Positions 52,532 through 62,041 are shown, numbered from the stretch's first letter. The stretch: 64,000 nt of DNA from CBFFRJ01 sp965644225 (GCF_965644225.1 NZ_CBFFRJ010000002.1:1-64000), one strand, 5' to 3'. Notes: generated by a model not told the origin, from the sequence alone. A program made the numbers and translations.

Positions 52532-53324
52532 GTTCTTATTCAGGGCGCTGGCCGCCCTGTCTCTTCTTTCTTGTACGTGGCTGCATGCCGCCCCGCGCGT
52601 TATTTCACTCTCGCCCGGCAACACCGAGCTGGCCTTCGCCGCAGGGATCACGCCTGTTGGGGTGAGCAGCTATTCCGATTACCCCGCCGAAGCTGCCCAA
52701 ATTGAACAGGTTGCCACCTGGCAAGGGATGAATGTTGAGCGCATTGTGGCCTTAAAACCTGATGTGGTGCTCGCCTGGCGTGGCGGCAATGCCGAACGGC
52801 AGGTTGATCAGCTGAGGCGACTGGGTATCAAGGTAATGTGGATAGATGCGGTCACCATCGAACAGGTCGCCGAATCACTGGACCAGCTGGCGCAGTACAG
52901 CCCACAGCCGGAGAAGGCCAGACAGGCCGCCACTCAGCTTCTCGCCCAATATCATGCGCTAAAAAATCGCTATGCAGACCAGGCGAAGAAACGCGTATTT
53001 CTGCAATTTGGCGGGGAACCGCTGTTCACCAGCGGTAAAGGCTCCCTGCAAAATGAAGTCCTGGAGCTGTGCGGGGGAGAAAATATCTTTGCCGCCAGCC
53101 GGGTTCCCTGGCCCCAGGTCAGCCGCGAACAGGTACTGGCGCGTCAGCCGCAGGCCATTGTGGTAGCAGGAGATGCGAGCGAGATCCCTAAAATCGAACA
53201 ATTCTGGCACAAACAGCTCGATATTCCGGTGATTGGGCTAACCAGCGACTGGTTTGAACGCGCCAGCCCGCGTATTATCCTCGCCGCTCAACAACTCTGC
53301 TCTGCCCTTGCGCAGGTGAAATAA
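52524..53324 (+). CDS. btuF: vitamin B12-binding periplasmic protein
   Basis: BtuF binds cobalamin in the periplasm and hands it to the BtuCD importer. The 266-residue precursor has a signal peptide cut near residue 22 (HAAP) and the class III binding-protein fold with two lobes and a rigid helix. The start is GTG at 52524 inside the end of mtnN. The protein is clearly diverged from K-12 in the linker and second lobe but not truncated. yadS follows after 14 bases. Confidence 0.96.
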   Translation: MAKFLFRALAALSLLSCTWLHAAPRVISLSPGNTELAFAAGITPVGVSSYSDYPAEAAQIEQVATWQGMNVERIVALKPDVVLAWRGGNAERQVDQLRRLGIKVMWIDAVTIEQVAESLDQLAQYSPQPEKARQAATQLLAQYHALKNRYADQAKKRVFLQFGGEPLFTSGKGSLQNEVLELCGGENIFAASRVPWPQVSREQVLARQPQAIVVAGDASEIPKIEQFWHKQLDIPVIGLTSDWFERASPRIILAAQQLCSALAQVK

Positions 53325-53338
53325 CCGGGGATTGAACC

Positions 53339-53962
53339 ATGCTTGTCTACTGGCTGGATATTATCGGCACCGCTGTTTTTGCCATATCAGGTGTGTTACT
53401 TGCCGGAAAACTCCGGATGGATCCCTTTGGTGTACTGGTGCTCGGGGTGGTAACCGCAGTGGGCGGCGGTACGTTACGTGATATGGCGCTGGCTCACGGG
53501 CCGGTCTTCTGGGTGCAGGATCCCACCGACCTGGTGGTGGCAATGGTCACCTGCATGCTGACAATTTTACTGGTACGTCAACCACGACGCTTACCCAAAT
53601 GGGTTCTGCCCGTACTGGATGCGGTTGGACTCGCCGTGTTTGTCGGTATCGGGGTTAACAAAGCTTTTATCGCCGGCACCGGGCCTTTAGTGGCAATTTG
53701 TATGGGCGTTTTAACCGGGGTTGGCGGCGGGATTATTCGTGATGTACTGGCCCGTGAAGTGCCGATGATCCTGCGCACCGAGATCTATGCCACCGCCTGT
53801 ATTGCCGGTGGGATTGTTCATGCCACCGCATATTATGCCTTCGACATGCCGCTGGAAGCCGCCAGTATGCTCGGGATGGTGGTGACGCTCGTTATTCGCC
53901 TGGCCGCCATTCGCTGGCATCTGAAGCTGCCGACCTTTGCGCTTGATGAGAATGGCAGATAG
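53339..53962 (+). CDS. yadS: TRIC-family inner membrane protein YadS
   Basis: A 207-residue membrane protein with about seven hydrophobic spans in two homologous halves (GVVTAVGGGTLRDMAL and GVLTGVGGGIIRDVLA repeats), the UPF0126/TRIC family, some prokaryotic members of which form trimeric cation channels; glycine export has been suggested for relatives. No specific substrate can be read here. It ends at a terminator shared with erpA. Confidence 0.93.
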   Translation: MLVYWLDIIGTAVFAISGVLLAGKLRMDPFGVLVLGVVTAVGGGTLRDMALAHGPVFWVQDPTDLVVAMVTCMLTILLVRQPRRLPKWVLPVLDAVGLAVFVGIGVNKAFIAGTGPLVAICMGVLTGVGGGIIRDVLAREVPMILRTEIYATACIAGGIVHATAYYAFDMPLEAASMLGMVVTLVIRLAAIRWHLKLPTFALDENGR

Positions 53963-53963
53963 C

Positions 53964-53996
53964 AAAAAGCCGTGTCAGTGAATGACACGGCTTTTT
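53964..53996. terminator. bidirectional terminator between yadS and erpA
   Basis: A 14-base-pair stem AAAAAGCCGTGTCA/TGACACGGCTTTTT around GTGAA has T runs on both strands and serves the convergent genes. Confidence 0.95.
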
Positions 53997-54008
53997 TGTT
54001 ACAGCAGA

Positions 54009-54353
54009 TCAGACGCTGAAAGAAGAACCGCAGCCGCAGGTGCTGGTCGCATTCGGGTTGGTCACCACGAAGCGAGAACCTTCAAGGCCTTCGGTGTAAT
54101 CGACAGAACCACCAACCAGATATTGCAGGCTCATCGGATCAACAACCAGACCCACGCCCTGTTTCTCGATAGTCATGTCGCCATCATTGATTTGGTCATC
54201 AAAGGTGAAACCATACTGGAAGCCGCTACACCCACCGCCGGTGATGTAGACACGCAGTTTCAGGTTTGGATTTTCTTCATCTGCGATCAGATTTTTTACT
54301 TTGCTGGCGGCTGCATCAGTAAACTGCAACGGCACCACTACGTCATCACTCAT
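54009..54353 (-). CDS. erpA: iron-sulfur cluster insertion protein ErpA
   Basis: ErpA is an A-type carrier that delivers Fe-S clusters, notably to the isoprenoid enzymes IspG and IspH. The 114-residue protein has the three conserved cysteines in GGCSGF and TCGCGSSF. The ATG at 54353 fits the K-12 start MSDDV; the ORF reaches 54386. In K-12 clcA lies next to it; here only 193 bases separate erpA from hemL. Confidence 0.97.
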   Translation of the reverse strand: MSDDVVVPLQFTDAAASKVKNLIADEENPNLKLRVYITGGGCSGFQYGFTFDDQINDGDMTIEKQGVGLVVDPMSLQYLVGGSVDYTEGLEGSRFVVTNPNATSTCGCGSSFSV

Positions 54354-54546
54354 CTTTTGCTCCCATTCATACTGCGATCTGGGCAAATAATGACCCGATC
54401 TTTTCGGCTATTATCCATCACACACTCCAATCCTTCAAGTCCTCTCCCCCAGCCTTGTCTATCCTTTCCGTGCGCAAAACTTTTATAACAATCGCCGGAT
54501 CCCTTAGAATGGCTGCCACTTTCGAAAATTCACCAGGAACGATTTC

Positions 54547-55833
54547 ATGAGTAAGTCAGAAAACCTCTACAGCGCCGCCCTTAAGCTTATCCCCGGAGGC
54601 GTGAACTCTCCGGTTCGCGCCTTCACGGGTGTGGGCGGTACGCCGCTGTTTATTGAGCGTGCTGACGGCGCTTATCTGTATGACGCCGATGGCAACGCTT
54701 ATATTGACTATGTCGGCTCCTGGGGCCCGATGGTGCTGGGCCATAACCATCCGGTTATTCGCGATGCGGTCATCGAAGCCGTTCAGCGTGGCCTGAGCTT
54801 TGGCGCACCGACCGAAATGGAAGTCAAAATGGCGGAGCTGGTGACAAAACTGGTACCGTCAATGGACATGGTGCGCATGGTGAACTCAGGTACCGAAGCC
54901 ACCATGAGCGCAATTCGTCTGGCGCGCGGCTTTACCGGTCGCGACAAAATCATCAAATTCGAAGGTTGCTACCACGGCCATGCCGACTGCCTGCTGGTAA
55001 AAGCGGGTTCCGGCGCGCTAACTCTCGGTCAGCCGAACTCACCGGGCGTACCGGCGGATTTCGCTAAACACACCCTGACCTGCACCTATAACGATCTTGC
55101 CAGCGTGCGCAAAGCGTTCGAGCAGTATCCGCAGGAGATAGCCTGCATCATCGTCGAGCCGGTCGCAGGCAATATGAACTGTATTCCGCCGAAACAGGAC
55201 TTCCTGCCAGGTCTGCGCGAACTGTGCGATGAATTTGGCGCGCTGCTGATTATTGATGAAGTGATGACCGGCTTCCGTGTCGCCCTGGCTGGCGCGCAGT
55301 CTTATTACAATGTGAAACCCGATCTGACCTGCCTTGGCAAAATCATCGGCGGCGGGATGCCCGTCGGCGCCTTTGGTGGTCGCCGGGACATCATGGAAGC
55401 ACTGGCGCCGACAGGGCCGGTCTACCAGGCAGGTACGCTTTCCGGTAACCCGATCGCCATGGCCGCGGGCTATGCCTGCTTAACTGAAATTTCGCGGGAT
55501 GAAGAAGAGACCTACGACACGCTCAGGTATCTGACCCAGTTGTTACAGGATGGCCTGCTGGACGCCGCGCGTTACCATAATATTCCGCTGGTGGTGAATA
55601 TCGTTGGCGGTATGTTCGGTCTGTTCTTTACCGATGCCCTTGAGGTGACGAGCTACCAGGACGTGATGGCCTGCGATGTCGAACGCTTTAAGCGCTTCTT
55701 CCACCTGATGCTGGAAGAAGGCGTCTACTTTGCTCCTTCAGCCTTTGAAGCGGGCTTTATGTCGATCGCTCACAGCGAAGAAGACATTCGTCACACCGTG
55801 GACGCCGCACGCCGGGTGTTTGCGAAGCTGTAA
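54547..55833 (+). CDS. hemL: glutamate-1-semialdehyde 2,1-aminomutase
   Basis: HemL converts glutamate-1-semialdehyde to 5-aminolevulinate, the start of tetrapyrrole synthesis. A 428-residue PLP enzyme of aminotransferase class III, with the PLP lysine in TCLGKIIGGGMPVGAFGG and IIDEVMTGFR upstream of it. It diverges from erpA and converges with fhuB. Confidence 0.98.
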   Translation: MSKSENLYSAALKLIPGGVNSPVRAFTGVGGTPLFIERADGAYLYDADGNAYIDYVGSWGPMVLGHNHPVIRDAVIEAVQRGLSFGAPTEMEVKMAELVTKLVPSMDMVRMVNSGTEATMSAIRLARGFTGRDKIIKFEGCYHGHADCLLVKAGSGALTLGQPNSPGVPADFAKHTLTCTYNDLASVRKAFEQYPQEIACIIVEPVAGNMNCIPPKQDFLPGLRELCDEFGALLIIDEVMTGFRVALAGAQSYYNVKPDLTCLGKIIGGGMPVGAFGGRRDIMEALAPTGPVYQAGTLSGNPIAMAAGYACLTEISRDEEETYDTLRYLTQLLQDGLLDAARYHNIPLVVNIVGGMFGLFFTDALEVTSYQDVMACDVERFKRFFHLMLEEGVYFAPSAFEAGFMSIAHSEEDIRHTVDAARRVFAKL

Positions 55834-55881
55834 GCAGGTTGCATCAGGCCAGATTTGTGCAGCCTGATGCCCTCACCCCAA

Positions 55882-55902
55882 CCCTCTCCCACGGGGAGAG
55901 GG
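55882..55902. repeat. CTCTCCC palindrome, copy 4 (hemL-fhuB)
   Basis: A 9-base-pair stem CCCTCTCCC/GGGAGAGGG around ACG between the convergent hemL and fhuB ends. A second inverted repeat, GCATCAGGC/GCCTGATGC, lies just before it at about 55840-55870. The pair may act as a bidirectional end of transcripts. Confidence 0.7.
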
Positions 55903-55927
55903 GGAAAACCGTGGCCCGGATTAGCCT

Positions 55928-57910
55928 CTATCGGCTCTGCTTACGCAGCAGCCAGATAAAGTACGGCGCACCGATAAAGGTCGACAGCAAACCCGCCGGA
56001 ACCTGATACGGAAACATCATCATCCGTCCGCACCAGTCGGCAAACACCAGCAGTAATCCGCCAGCCAATGCCGAAATTACAATGTGCGGCATTGTGCGTC
56101 TAAAGCCCATCATGCGGGCAATATGCGGCGCCATCAGCCCCACAAAACTCAATGGACCTATGGTCATGGTGGCGGTGGCGGTCAGGCTGGCCGCCAGCAG
56201 CAGCAAACCAATACGTGACGTGGTTAATGCCATCCCCACCGAACGCGCCGTTTCACCACCAAGGGGTAATACCGTCAGCCAGCGGCGGCATAGCGGCACC
56301 AGCGCCAGCAGCACAATCATCATCAGCCCGGTACGCAGAACCTGCCCGAAGGTGGCGTGATAGGTGGAGCCGGAAATCCAGGTCAGGATCTCCGCCATAC
56401 GTGGATCGCCGCTGGCCTGCAGCATCATCAGCAGCATGGTAAAGGCCGTACTGAGCGCCATCCCCGCCAGCAGCATACGGTGCGGTGAAAAACCGCCTCG
56501 TCCGGCGGCGACCAGAATGATCAGCAGCGTCACGGCCGCCCCCAGACTGCCCGCAGGCATCAGCCAGCCAAAGGCGTTACCCGGAACAAAGAACAGCATG
56601 ACTACCACACCGAAGGCCGCGCCGGAACTGATACCGAGCACTTCCGGGCTGGCCATTGGATTTCCGGTCAGACGCTGAATAATGCACCCGGCGACCGCCA
56701 GCATCATCCCGGCGGTCAGCGCCGCAGCAATACGCGGCATACGCCACTGCATCACGTCATCGAGCATCGCACCGCTTAGCCAGCGCCAGCCTTCGGCATC
56801 GCGTCCAAAGGAGAGGGCCACCAGCGTACCCAGCACCAGGAGCATCACGCCAGCCAGCGCGAAACGTTGTACGTGCTGGCGTTCCACTGGCACCTTGTCG
56901 CCAGCATCCATCGACGGCGCGCTCATACTGCGCAGACGGGGCAGCAGCCATAACAGCAGCGGTGCGCCAATGAGAGCTGTAACCGAACCGGTAGAGACTT
57001 CCATCCACACGCGGGTCAGCCACAAAATAAGCTGGTCGGAAAGCCAGAGGATCAGTGCGCCAATCAAGGGAGCCAGCATCAGGCGGGCCAGCAAACGCCG
57101 CGCGCCGAGCATTTTTGCCAGCAGCGGCGCAAACAGACCAATAAAGCCAATAATCCCCACTGCATTAACCAGTAAAGCGCTCAGCACAATCGCCAGCGTT
57201 AACGCCGCCAGCCGCGCCATTGACAGCGCAAGCCCGAGGTTACGCGCCACGCCATCGTCCAGCCCCATCAGGGTCAACGGGCGCAACAGCAGTAAGGTCA
57301 GCACCACGCCGCTCAACAGTTGCGGCCACAGGCGCTGTACGCCGCTCCAGTCGGTTTGCGTCAGCGTACCGGTGCTCCACAGGAACATGCTTTGCAGTTC
57401 ATCGTGATGGAAAATGACCAGCAGCTGATTCACCGCCCCGCAGTACAGGCTCACCACCAGACCGGCGAGGATCAGCGTGACCGGAGAAAGTCGTTTTCCC
57501 CAGGCGACGCCAAACACCAGCGCCCCCACCACACAGGCCCCCGCCAGCGCGGCAAACTGTGTGGTCAGCGCCCCTGGCAAGGTCCAGAGCGTGGTGACGG
57601 TAATGCCCAACTGCGCCCCGGTGGAAACCCCAAGGGTTGTCGGCTCAGCCAGTGGATTACGCAAAACCTGCTGGAACAACACGCCAACCAGTCCCAGTCC
57701 GGCCCCCACCAGCAGCGCAATCGCCAGCCGTGGTAGCAGGCTGTAATGAAAAATCATCTGTGCGATAACATCGACATCGGGTGCGCTGACAGCCTGCGCC
57801 CACTGAGCACGCGGCAGTGCGGCATTAAAATTCATCCAGCTAAGCGAGGCCGCAAGAATAAAGAGCAGCGAGAGTAACGCCGCCGGAAGAAGCGCAATAC
57901 GCGTTTTCAT
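55928..57910 (-). CDS. fhuB: ferric hydroxamate ABC transporter permease
   Basis: FhuB is the inner membrane channel for ferrichrome and other hydroxamate siderophores. It is a natural tandem fusion of two FecCD/BtuC-type permeases: 660 residues, about 20 spans, with repeated NPLAEPTTLGVSTGA (about 85-100) and NPMASPEVLGISSGA (about 415-430) motifs. It overlaps the fhuD stop by 4 bases. Last gene of fhuACDB. Confidence 0.97.
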   Translation of the reverse strand: MKTRIALLPAALLSLLFILAASLSWMNFNAALPRAQWAQAVSAPDVDVIAQMIFHYSLLPRLAIALLVGAGLGLVGVLFQQVLRNPLAEPTTLGVSTGAQLGITVTTLWTLPGALTTQFAALAGACVVGALVFGVAWGKRLSPVTLILAGLVVSLYCGAVNQLLVIFHHDELQSMFLWSTGTLTQTDWSGVQRLWPQLLSGVVLTLLLLRPLTLMGLDDGVARNLGLALSMARLAALTLAIVLSALLVNAVGIIGFIGLFAPLLAKMLGARRLLARLMLAPLIGALILWLSDQLILWLTRVWMEVSTGSVTALIGAPLLLWLLPRLRSMSAPSMDAGDKVPVERQHVQRFALAGVMLLVLGTLVALSFGRDAEGWRWLSGAMLDDVMQWRMPRIAAALTAGMMLAVAGCIIQRLTGNPMASPEVLGISSGAAFGVVVMLFFVPGNAFGWLMPAGSLGAAVTLLIILVAAGRGGFSPHRMLLAGMALSTAFTMLLMMLQASGDPRMAEILTWISGSTYHATFGQVLRTGLMMIVLLALVPLCRRWLTVLPLGGETARSVGMALTTSRIGLLLLAASLTATATMTIGPLSFVGLMAPHIARMMGFRRTMPHIVISALAGGLLLVFADWCGRMMMFPYQVPAGLLSTFIGAPYFIWLLRKQSR

Positions 57911-58797
57911 GCTTTGCCTCCCAGCGCATCATCCAGTACGCGGACAAAGTGCATCGCAGAGAGGGTGGCGCCGTAGAACCAGACGGCAGGTACCCGCTGA
58001 AAACGCCCGGCGCGCACGAACGGCATCGCCTGCCATAGCGGCGTTGCCATCAGTTTATTCATTTCGGCATCATTTCCGTGGTCAAAACACAGAACGTCGA
58101 CATCTTTGAATGCAGCCAGTCGGTCAATGCCCACGGTCGTACTGCCCCAGAAGGTGGTTTCCCCCTGCCAGGCGTTGCGAATGCCGAATTCATCTATCAC
58201 TTCCTGGAACAGGCAGTTTTGAGTAAAGACCAGCACATGGCGCGCATCCAGCAGTGTCACCATCAGCAATGGCCGTTCGCCACGGCCGACAAAATGGGAC
58301 TTTCTGCTGTCAATGAAACCGTCGAAGGTATCCAGATGCTTTTGCGCCGCCGTTTCCATGTTGAGCAACTGCGCCATCTCGTTAAGCGATTTTCTTGCGG
58401 TCGCCAGCGGTTTTTTACCGTCGCTGAAACTGAATCCTCGTCCCGGTGCGATTTTTGCCAGAATGTCGGCAGAAGGCCCATAGCCCGCTGACCACATAAG
58501 GTAAGAGGGCTTCATTTGGGTCAGCAGCTCAAGGTTCGGTTCGGTACGCAACCCAACGTCAATCACCCCTTCGGGGATCGCAGGCTCATTGACCCACATG
58601 TTGTAATTAGGAATGTCGCAGATGCCGTAAGGCTTGATGCCCAGCGCCAGCATCAGTTCGACCGGCAGCCACTCCAGACCGACAATGCGCTGGGTATCAA
58701 TGGCCGCGGCCTGCGCACTGCGCATCTGCCACAGCAAAGGAGAAAGTGCCATCATCGTCAGCAGACGACGACGGCTAATCTGATTAAAACCGTCCAT
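57907..58797 (-). CDS. fhuD: ferric hydroxamate-binding periplasmic protein
   Basis: FhuD binds ferric hydroxamates in the periplasm and passes them to FhuBC. 296 residues, the K-12 length, with a twin-arginine-like signal (ISRRRLLTM) and a class III binding-protein fold. I start it at the ATG at 58797, which shares one base with the fhuC stop (TGATG); the upstream TTG is less likely. Confidence 0.96.
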   Translation of the reverse strand: MDGFNQISRRRLLTMMALSPLLWQMRSAQAAAIDTQRIVGLEWLPVELMLALGIKPYGICDIPNYNMWVNEPAIPEGVIDVGLRTEPNLELLTQMKPSYLMWSAGYGPSADILAKIAPGRGFSFSDGKKPLATARKSLNEMAQLLNMETAAQKHLDTFDGFIDSRKSHFVGRGERPLLMVTLLDARHVLVFTQNCLFQEVIDEFGIRNAWQGETTFWGSTTVGIDRLAAFKDVDVLCFDHGNDAEMNKLMATPLWQAMPFVRAGRFQRVPAVWFYGATLSAMHFVRVLDDALGGKA

Positions 58798-59594
58798 CAA
58801 TAGACAAAGCTCACCGGTGCAGCCCCTGACGGGTGAGGAAGTATCCCCATCGGGATACCATAAATTTGTTCGAGAGTTTCCGCGCGCATGAGTTCATCCG
58901 GCGTCCCTTCGGCAATCTTCTCGCCGCCGCGCAGCGCCACCAGGTAATCGCAGTAACGTGCGGCCATGTTGATATCGTGCAGAACCGCAATTACCGTCAG
59001 TCCGCGCTGCTGGCTAAGACGATGCACCAGCGCCAGGACATCAACCTGATGGGCAATATCCAGTGCCGAGGTAGGTTCATCCAGTAACAGGCAACGGCTG
59101 TCCTGCGCGACCAGCATCGCAATCCACGCCCGCTGACGCTCGCCACCGGACAAACTATCCACCAGACGGTGTGCGAGGGGTTTGAGTCCCACAAGCGTAA
59201 TCGCCTCTTCGACTTTCTCACGGTCAGCCACACCAAAACGGCCCAACGCGCCATGCCACGGATAACGTCCAATTGCGACCAGCTCACGTACGGTCATGCC
59301 TTCGGCCTGCGGCAACTGCTGCGGCAGATAAGCGACTTTGCGGGCAAAGGATTTACTGTTCCAGCTCGCCAGCGGCTGACCGTCCAGCAGTACGTCGCCC
59401 TCAGAAGGGAGCTGATGACGGCCAAGCATTTTGAGCAGCGTGGATTTACCGGAACCGTTGTGACCAATCAGCCCCGTCACTTTCCCGACCGGGAAGGTCA
59501 GCGAGAGCGGATGGAGAAGCGTACGACCGGGCACGCGAAAGGTGACGTCGGAGAGTTGAAACGTGGTATCGGGAAGCGCGATGTTTTCCTGCAT
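58797..59594 (-). CDS. fhuC: ferric hydroxamate ABC transporter ATP-binding protein
   Basis: FhuC powers FhuB. It has Walker A GHNGSGKST near residue 43, the signature LSGGERQ near 146 and Walker B CLLLDEPTSALD. The ATG at 59594 gives 265 residues, as in K-12. The longer ORF to 59618 runs toward the end of fhuA. Confidence 0.96.
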   Translation of the reverse strand: MQENIALPDTTFQLSDVTFRVPGRTLLHPLSLTFPVGKVTGLIGHNGSGKSTLLKMLGRHQLPSEGDVLLDGQPLASWNSKSFARKVAYLPQQLPQAEGMTVRELVAIGRYPWHGALGRFGVADREKVEEAITLVGLKPLAHRLVDSLSGGERQRAWIAMLVAQDSRCLLLDEPTSALDIAHQVDVLALVHRLSQQRGLTVIAVLHDINMAARYCDYLVALRGGEKIAEGTPDELMRAETLEQIYGIPMGILPHPSGAAPVSFVY

Positions 59595-59641
59595 AAGTGC
59601 CAACTTATAAGAGGGCACGGCGAACCGTGCCCGAAGAGAGA

Positions 59642-61819
59642 TTAGAAGCGGAAGGTTGCTGTTGCCACCACCTGGCGTTCAGCGCCCCAGAAGCAGCCAT
59701 AGGTATCGAAACAGCTGGAGACGTATTCACGATCAAGTAAGTTATTGACGTTAACCGCCAGGCTGGAACCCGCAAGGCCAAAGCGCGCCAGATCGTATTT
59801 CACGACGGCATCCATGACCGCTGCGCTACCGACTTTGAAGCTGTTCGCCGCATCGCCATAGCTGGAGCCGATAAAGCGGCCACCCGTACCTAACGTCAGG
59901 CCAGACAGCGCCCCGGCATTAAAGGTGTAATCGCCCCACAGAGACGCCATATGTTTCGGGATCTGAGCCGGAGTATTGCCTTTAAGGCTGGTATCTTTGG
60001 TGTACTCAGCGTCAGTAAAGGTATAGGACGCCGTCATGTTGATATTGGCATTAACTGCCGCTTTAGCTTCCAGCTCAACGCCACGGGAACGAATCTCACT
60101 CGCCGGCACCTGAGCAAACGGGTTTGTCGGATCGGTGGTCAGATTGTTGGTTTTGGTCAGCTCGTAAACAGCGCCGGTAATCACGACAGGCAGATCTTTC
60201 GGCACATATTTCACACCCGCTTCATACTGTTTGCCCTTGGACGGCGTATAGGCGACGTTATCTGCAAGTGTGGCGGCCCATGCTTTCGACGGGTTAGGTT
60301 CGAAAGACTCGCTGTAGCTAAAGTAAGGCGTGATCCCGTTGTCGAACAGGTAATTTACACCCGCGCGCCAGGTGAACTGCTCATCATTACGAGCAACGTT
60401 CTGACCGCTGCTGCGTACGGTCGTCGACTGTTCTGACCAGTCGTAACGCCCGCCAAGGGTGGCTACCCATTTGTTCCACTCAAGTTGATCCTGAATGTAC
60501 AAACCGGTCTGGTGCTGGGTATTTAACTGGAAAGGTTGCGCATCAGGAAAGACAACGTCTGCATAAACCGGATTATTCATATCCAGCGCGGGGGCGCTGC
60601 CGTAGGCGTTTTTGATGTCGTTGCGGAAACGGGAATAATCAATACCTGTCAGCACAATATGCGAAACATCGCCTGTCGCAAATTTACTTTCAAGCTGGGT
60701 GTCGACGCCAAAATCGGTGTAGTCCTCATCGGCGACGATAACGCTGCGGGTAAGCTGATCGCCCGTTGCGCCAAAGCCATACACTGTCTGCTGGGACGTT
60801 TTGATCTGGCTGTAACGCAGGTTCTGACGCACGGTAAAGGTTTCGTCGAAAGCGTGTTCAAAGCTATAGCCCACCAGACGCTGGTAACGAGAATAGGTGT
60901 TATTCGGTGCGCTATCGGTAAAGCTGGTCGAAATACGTTTGCCGTTCGACAACGGCTCAACCGTACCTTCTTTTGGCAGCCAGCCATAATAACCGGTATT
61001 AGGTTCGTTCTGGATATTCGCAAGCAGCGTGAGGTTGGTTTTGTCATCCGGACGCCAGCTAAAGGATGGCGCAATGGCGTAACGTTTCTGCTTCGCGAAC
61101 TCTTGCTGTTCGTCATTCGAACGCGCAAGTCCGGTCAGGCGGTAAGAGTAAACGCCGTCATCATCCAGCGCATCGCTGAAGTCAAAACCGGTCTGATACA
61201 GATTATCGGTACCCATTTTGAACTGGATTTCATGCAACGGCGTGGTGGTCGGGCGTTTGCTGACCATAGAAATAATACCGCCTGGATTGCTCTTTCCATA
61301 GAGCACGGAAGTCGGGCCGCGCATCAGCTCAATGCGTTCCAGCATGTAGGGATCGATGGTCGCGCCGCTGTAGTAATCACCCTGTAACTTGATACCGTCC
61401 AGGTAATTATTTTGCGTAGGACCAGGCGTGGAAAATCCACGGATGCTGACAAAGTCATAGGTGCTGGATGCACCACGGTTGCTCACCACCACGCCCGGTG
61501 TGTAGCCGAGCGCTTCTTTTACCGATTTCGGCTGGCGAGTCTGCATCTCTTCATTAGTCACCACCGAAACAGACTGCGGCGTCTTTTCAATCGGAGTGTC
61601 GGTTTTGGTCGCGGTTGCGGTACGTTTTGCCGCAATCGTCGCCGCTGGCCCCCACGCATTTTCTTGCGAGGCAGTGGCTGTACTGACGGTAATGGTATCT
61701 TCTTTCGGGTTGGTTGCAGCCTGTGCATACACAGACATGCCGCTAACTGCTGTGGCTACAACGACTGCAATTTTACGCAGTGAGTTGTTGACTGGCTGAG
61801 CAGTTTTTGGACGCGCCAT
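59642..61819 (-). CDS. fhuA: TonB-dependent ferrichrome receptor
   Basis: FhuA imports ferrichrome across the outer membrane and in E. coli is the receptor for phages T1, T5, phi80 and for colicin M and albomycin. The ATG at 61819 gives 725 residues with a signal peptide (to about 35), a TonB box DTITV at 41-45, a plug domain and a 22-strand barrel ending in Phe. It is about 22 residues shorter than K-12 FhuA. Most of the loss is in loop L4 (about 60729-60800), which lacks the two cysteines of the K-12 loop; the C-terminal cysteine pair (SSCFDTYGC) remains. A Fur box lies upstream. Confidence 0.96.
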   Translation of the reverse strand: MARPKTAQPVNNSLRKIAVVVATAVSGMSVYAQAATNPKEDTITVSTATASQENAWGPAATIAAKRTATATKTDTPIEKTPQSVSVVTNEEMQTRQPKSVKEALGYTPGVVVSNRGASSTYDFVSIRGFSTPGPTQNNYLDGIKLQGDYYSGATIDPYMLERIELMRGPTSVLYGKSNPGGIISMVSKRPTTTPLHEIQFKMGTDNLYQTGFDFSDALDDDGVYSYRLTGLARSNDEQQEFAKQKRYAIAPSFSWRPDDKTNLTLLANIQNEPNTGYYGWLPKEGTVEPLSNGKRISTSFTDSAPNNTYSRYQRLVGYSFEHAFDETFTVRQNLRYSQIKTSQQTVYGFGATGDQLTRSVIVADEDYTDFGVDTQLESKFATGDVSHIVLTGIDYSRFRNDIKNAYGSAPALDMNNPVYADVVFPDAQPFQLNTQHQTGLYIQDQLEWNKWVATLGGRYDWSEQSTTVRSSGQNVARNDEQFTWRAGVNYLFDNGITPYFSYSESFEPNPSKAWAATLADNVAYTPSKGKQYEAGVKYVPKDLPVVITGAVYELTKTNNLTTDPTNPFAQVPASEIRSRGVELEAKAAVNANINMTASYTFTDAEYTKDTSLKGNTPAQIPKHMASLWGDYTFNAGALSGLTLGTGGRFIGSSYGDAANSFKVGSAAVMDAVVKYDLARFGLAGSSLAVNVNNLLDREYVSSCFDTYGCFWGAERQVVATATFRF

Positions 61820-61857
61820 TGTTCTTTTCTCTGACAATGAGTGAATGATAACGTAAA

Positions 61858-61872
61858 CGATAATTATTATTA
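61858..61872. promoter_or_regulatory. Fur box upstream of fhuA
   Basis: CGATAATTATTATTA matches the 7-1-7 Fur motif TGATAATnATTATCA at 12 of 14 fixed positions, about 40 bases before the fhuA start. A candidate promoter on the minus strand (TTGCTA and TATTAT 18 bases apart, around 61885-61915) lies just upstream, so Fur would cover its start region and shut off fhuACDB under iron-rich conditions. Confidence 0.8.
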
Positions 61873-62004
61873 TAACGGCAGCATAATATGCCAGGCCTTG
61901 TCTGCATAGCAAGAAATAAGCAGCCTGGTGAATGGGAACAGATGAAGAAATAACCAGGTAAAAAATAGGGAATTAATTAGGGTTGAAAATGCAGGCAAGC
62001 AAAG

Positions 62005-62034
62005 AAAAAACCCCCAGCCGGGCGGCTGAGGGTT
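62005..62034 (-). terminator. intrinsic terminator after mrcB
   Basis: On the minus strand an 11-base-pair stem with one mismatch (62009-62019 with 62024-62034) around a 4-base loop is followed by six T (complement of 62005-62010). Confidence 0.88.
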
Positions 62035-62041
62035 GCGTGAG

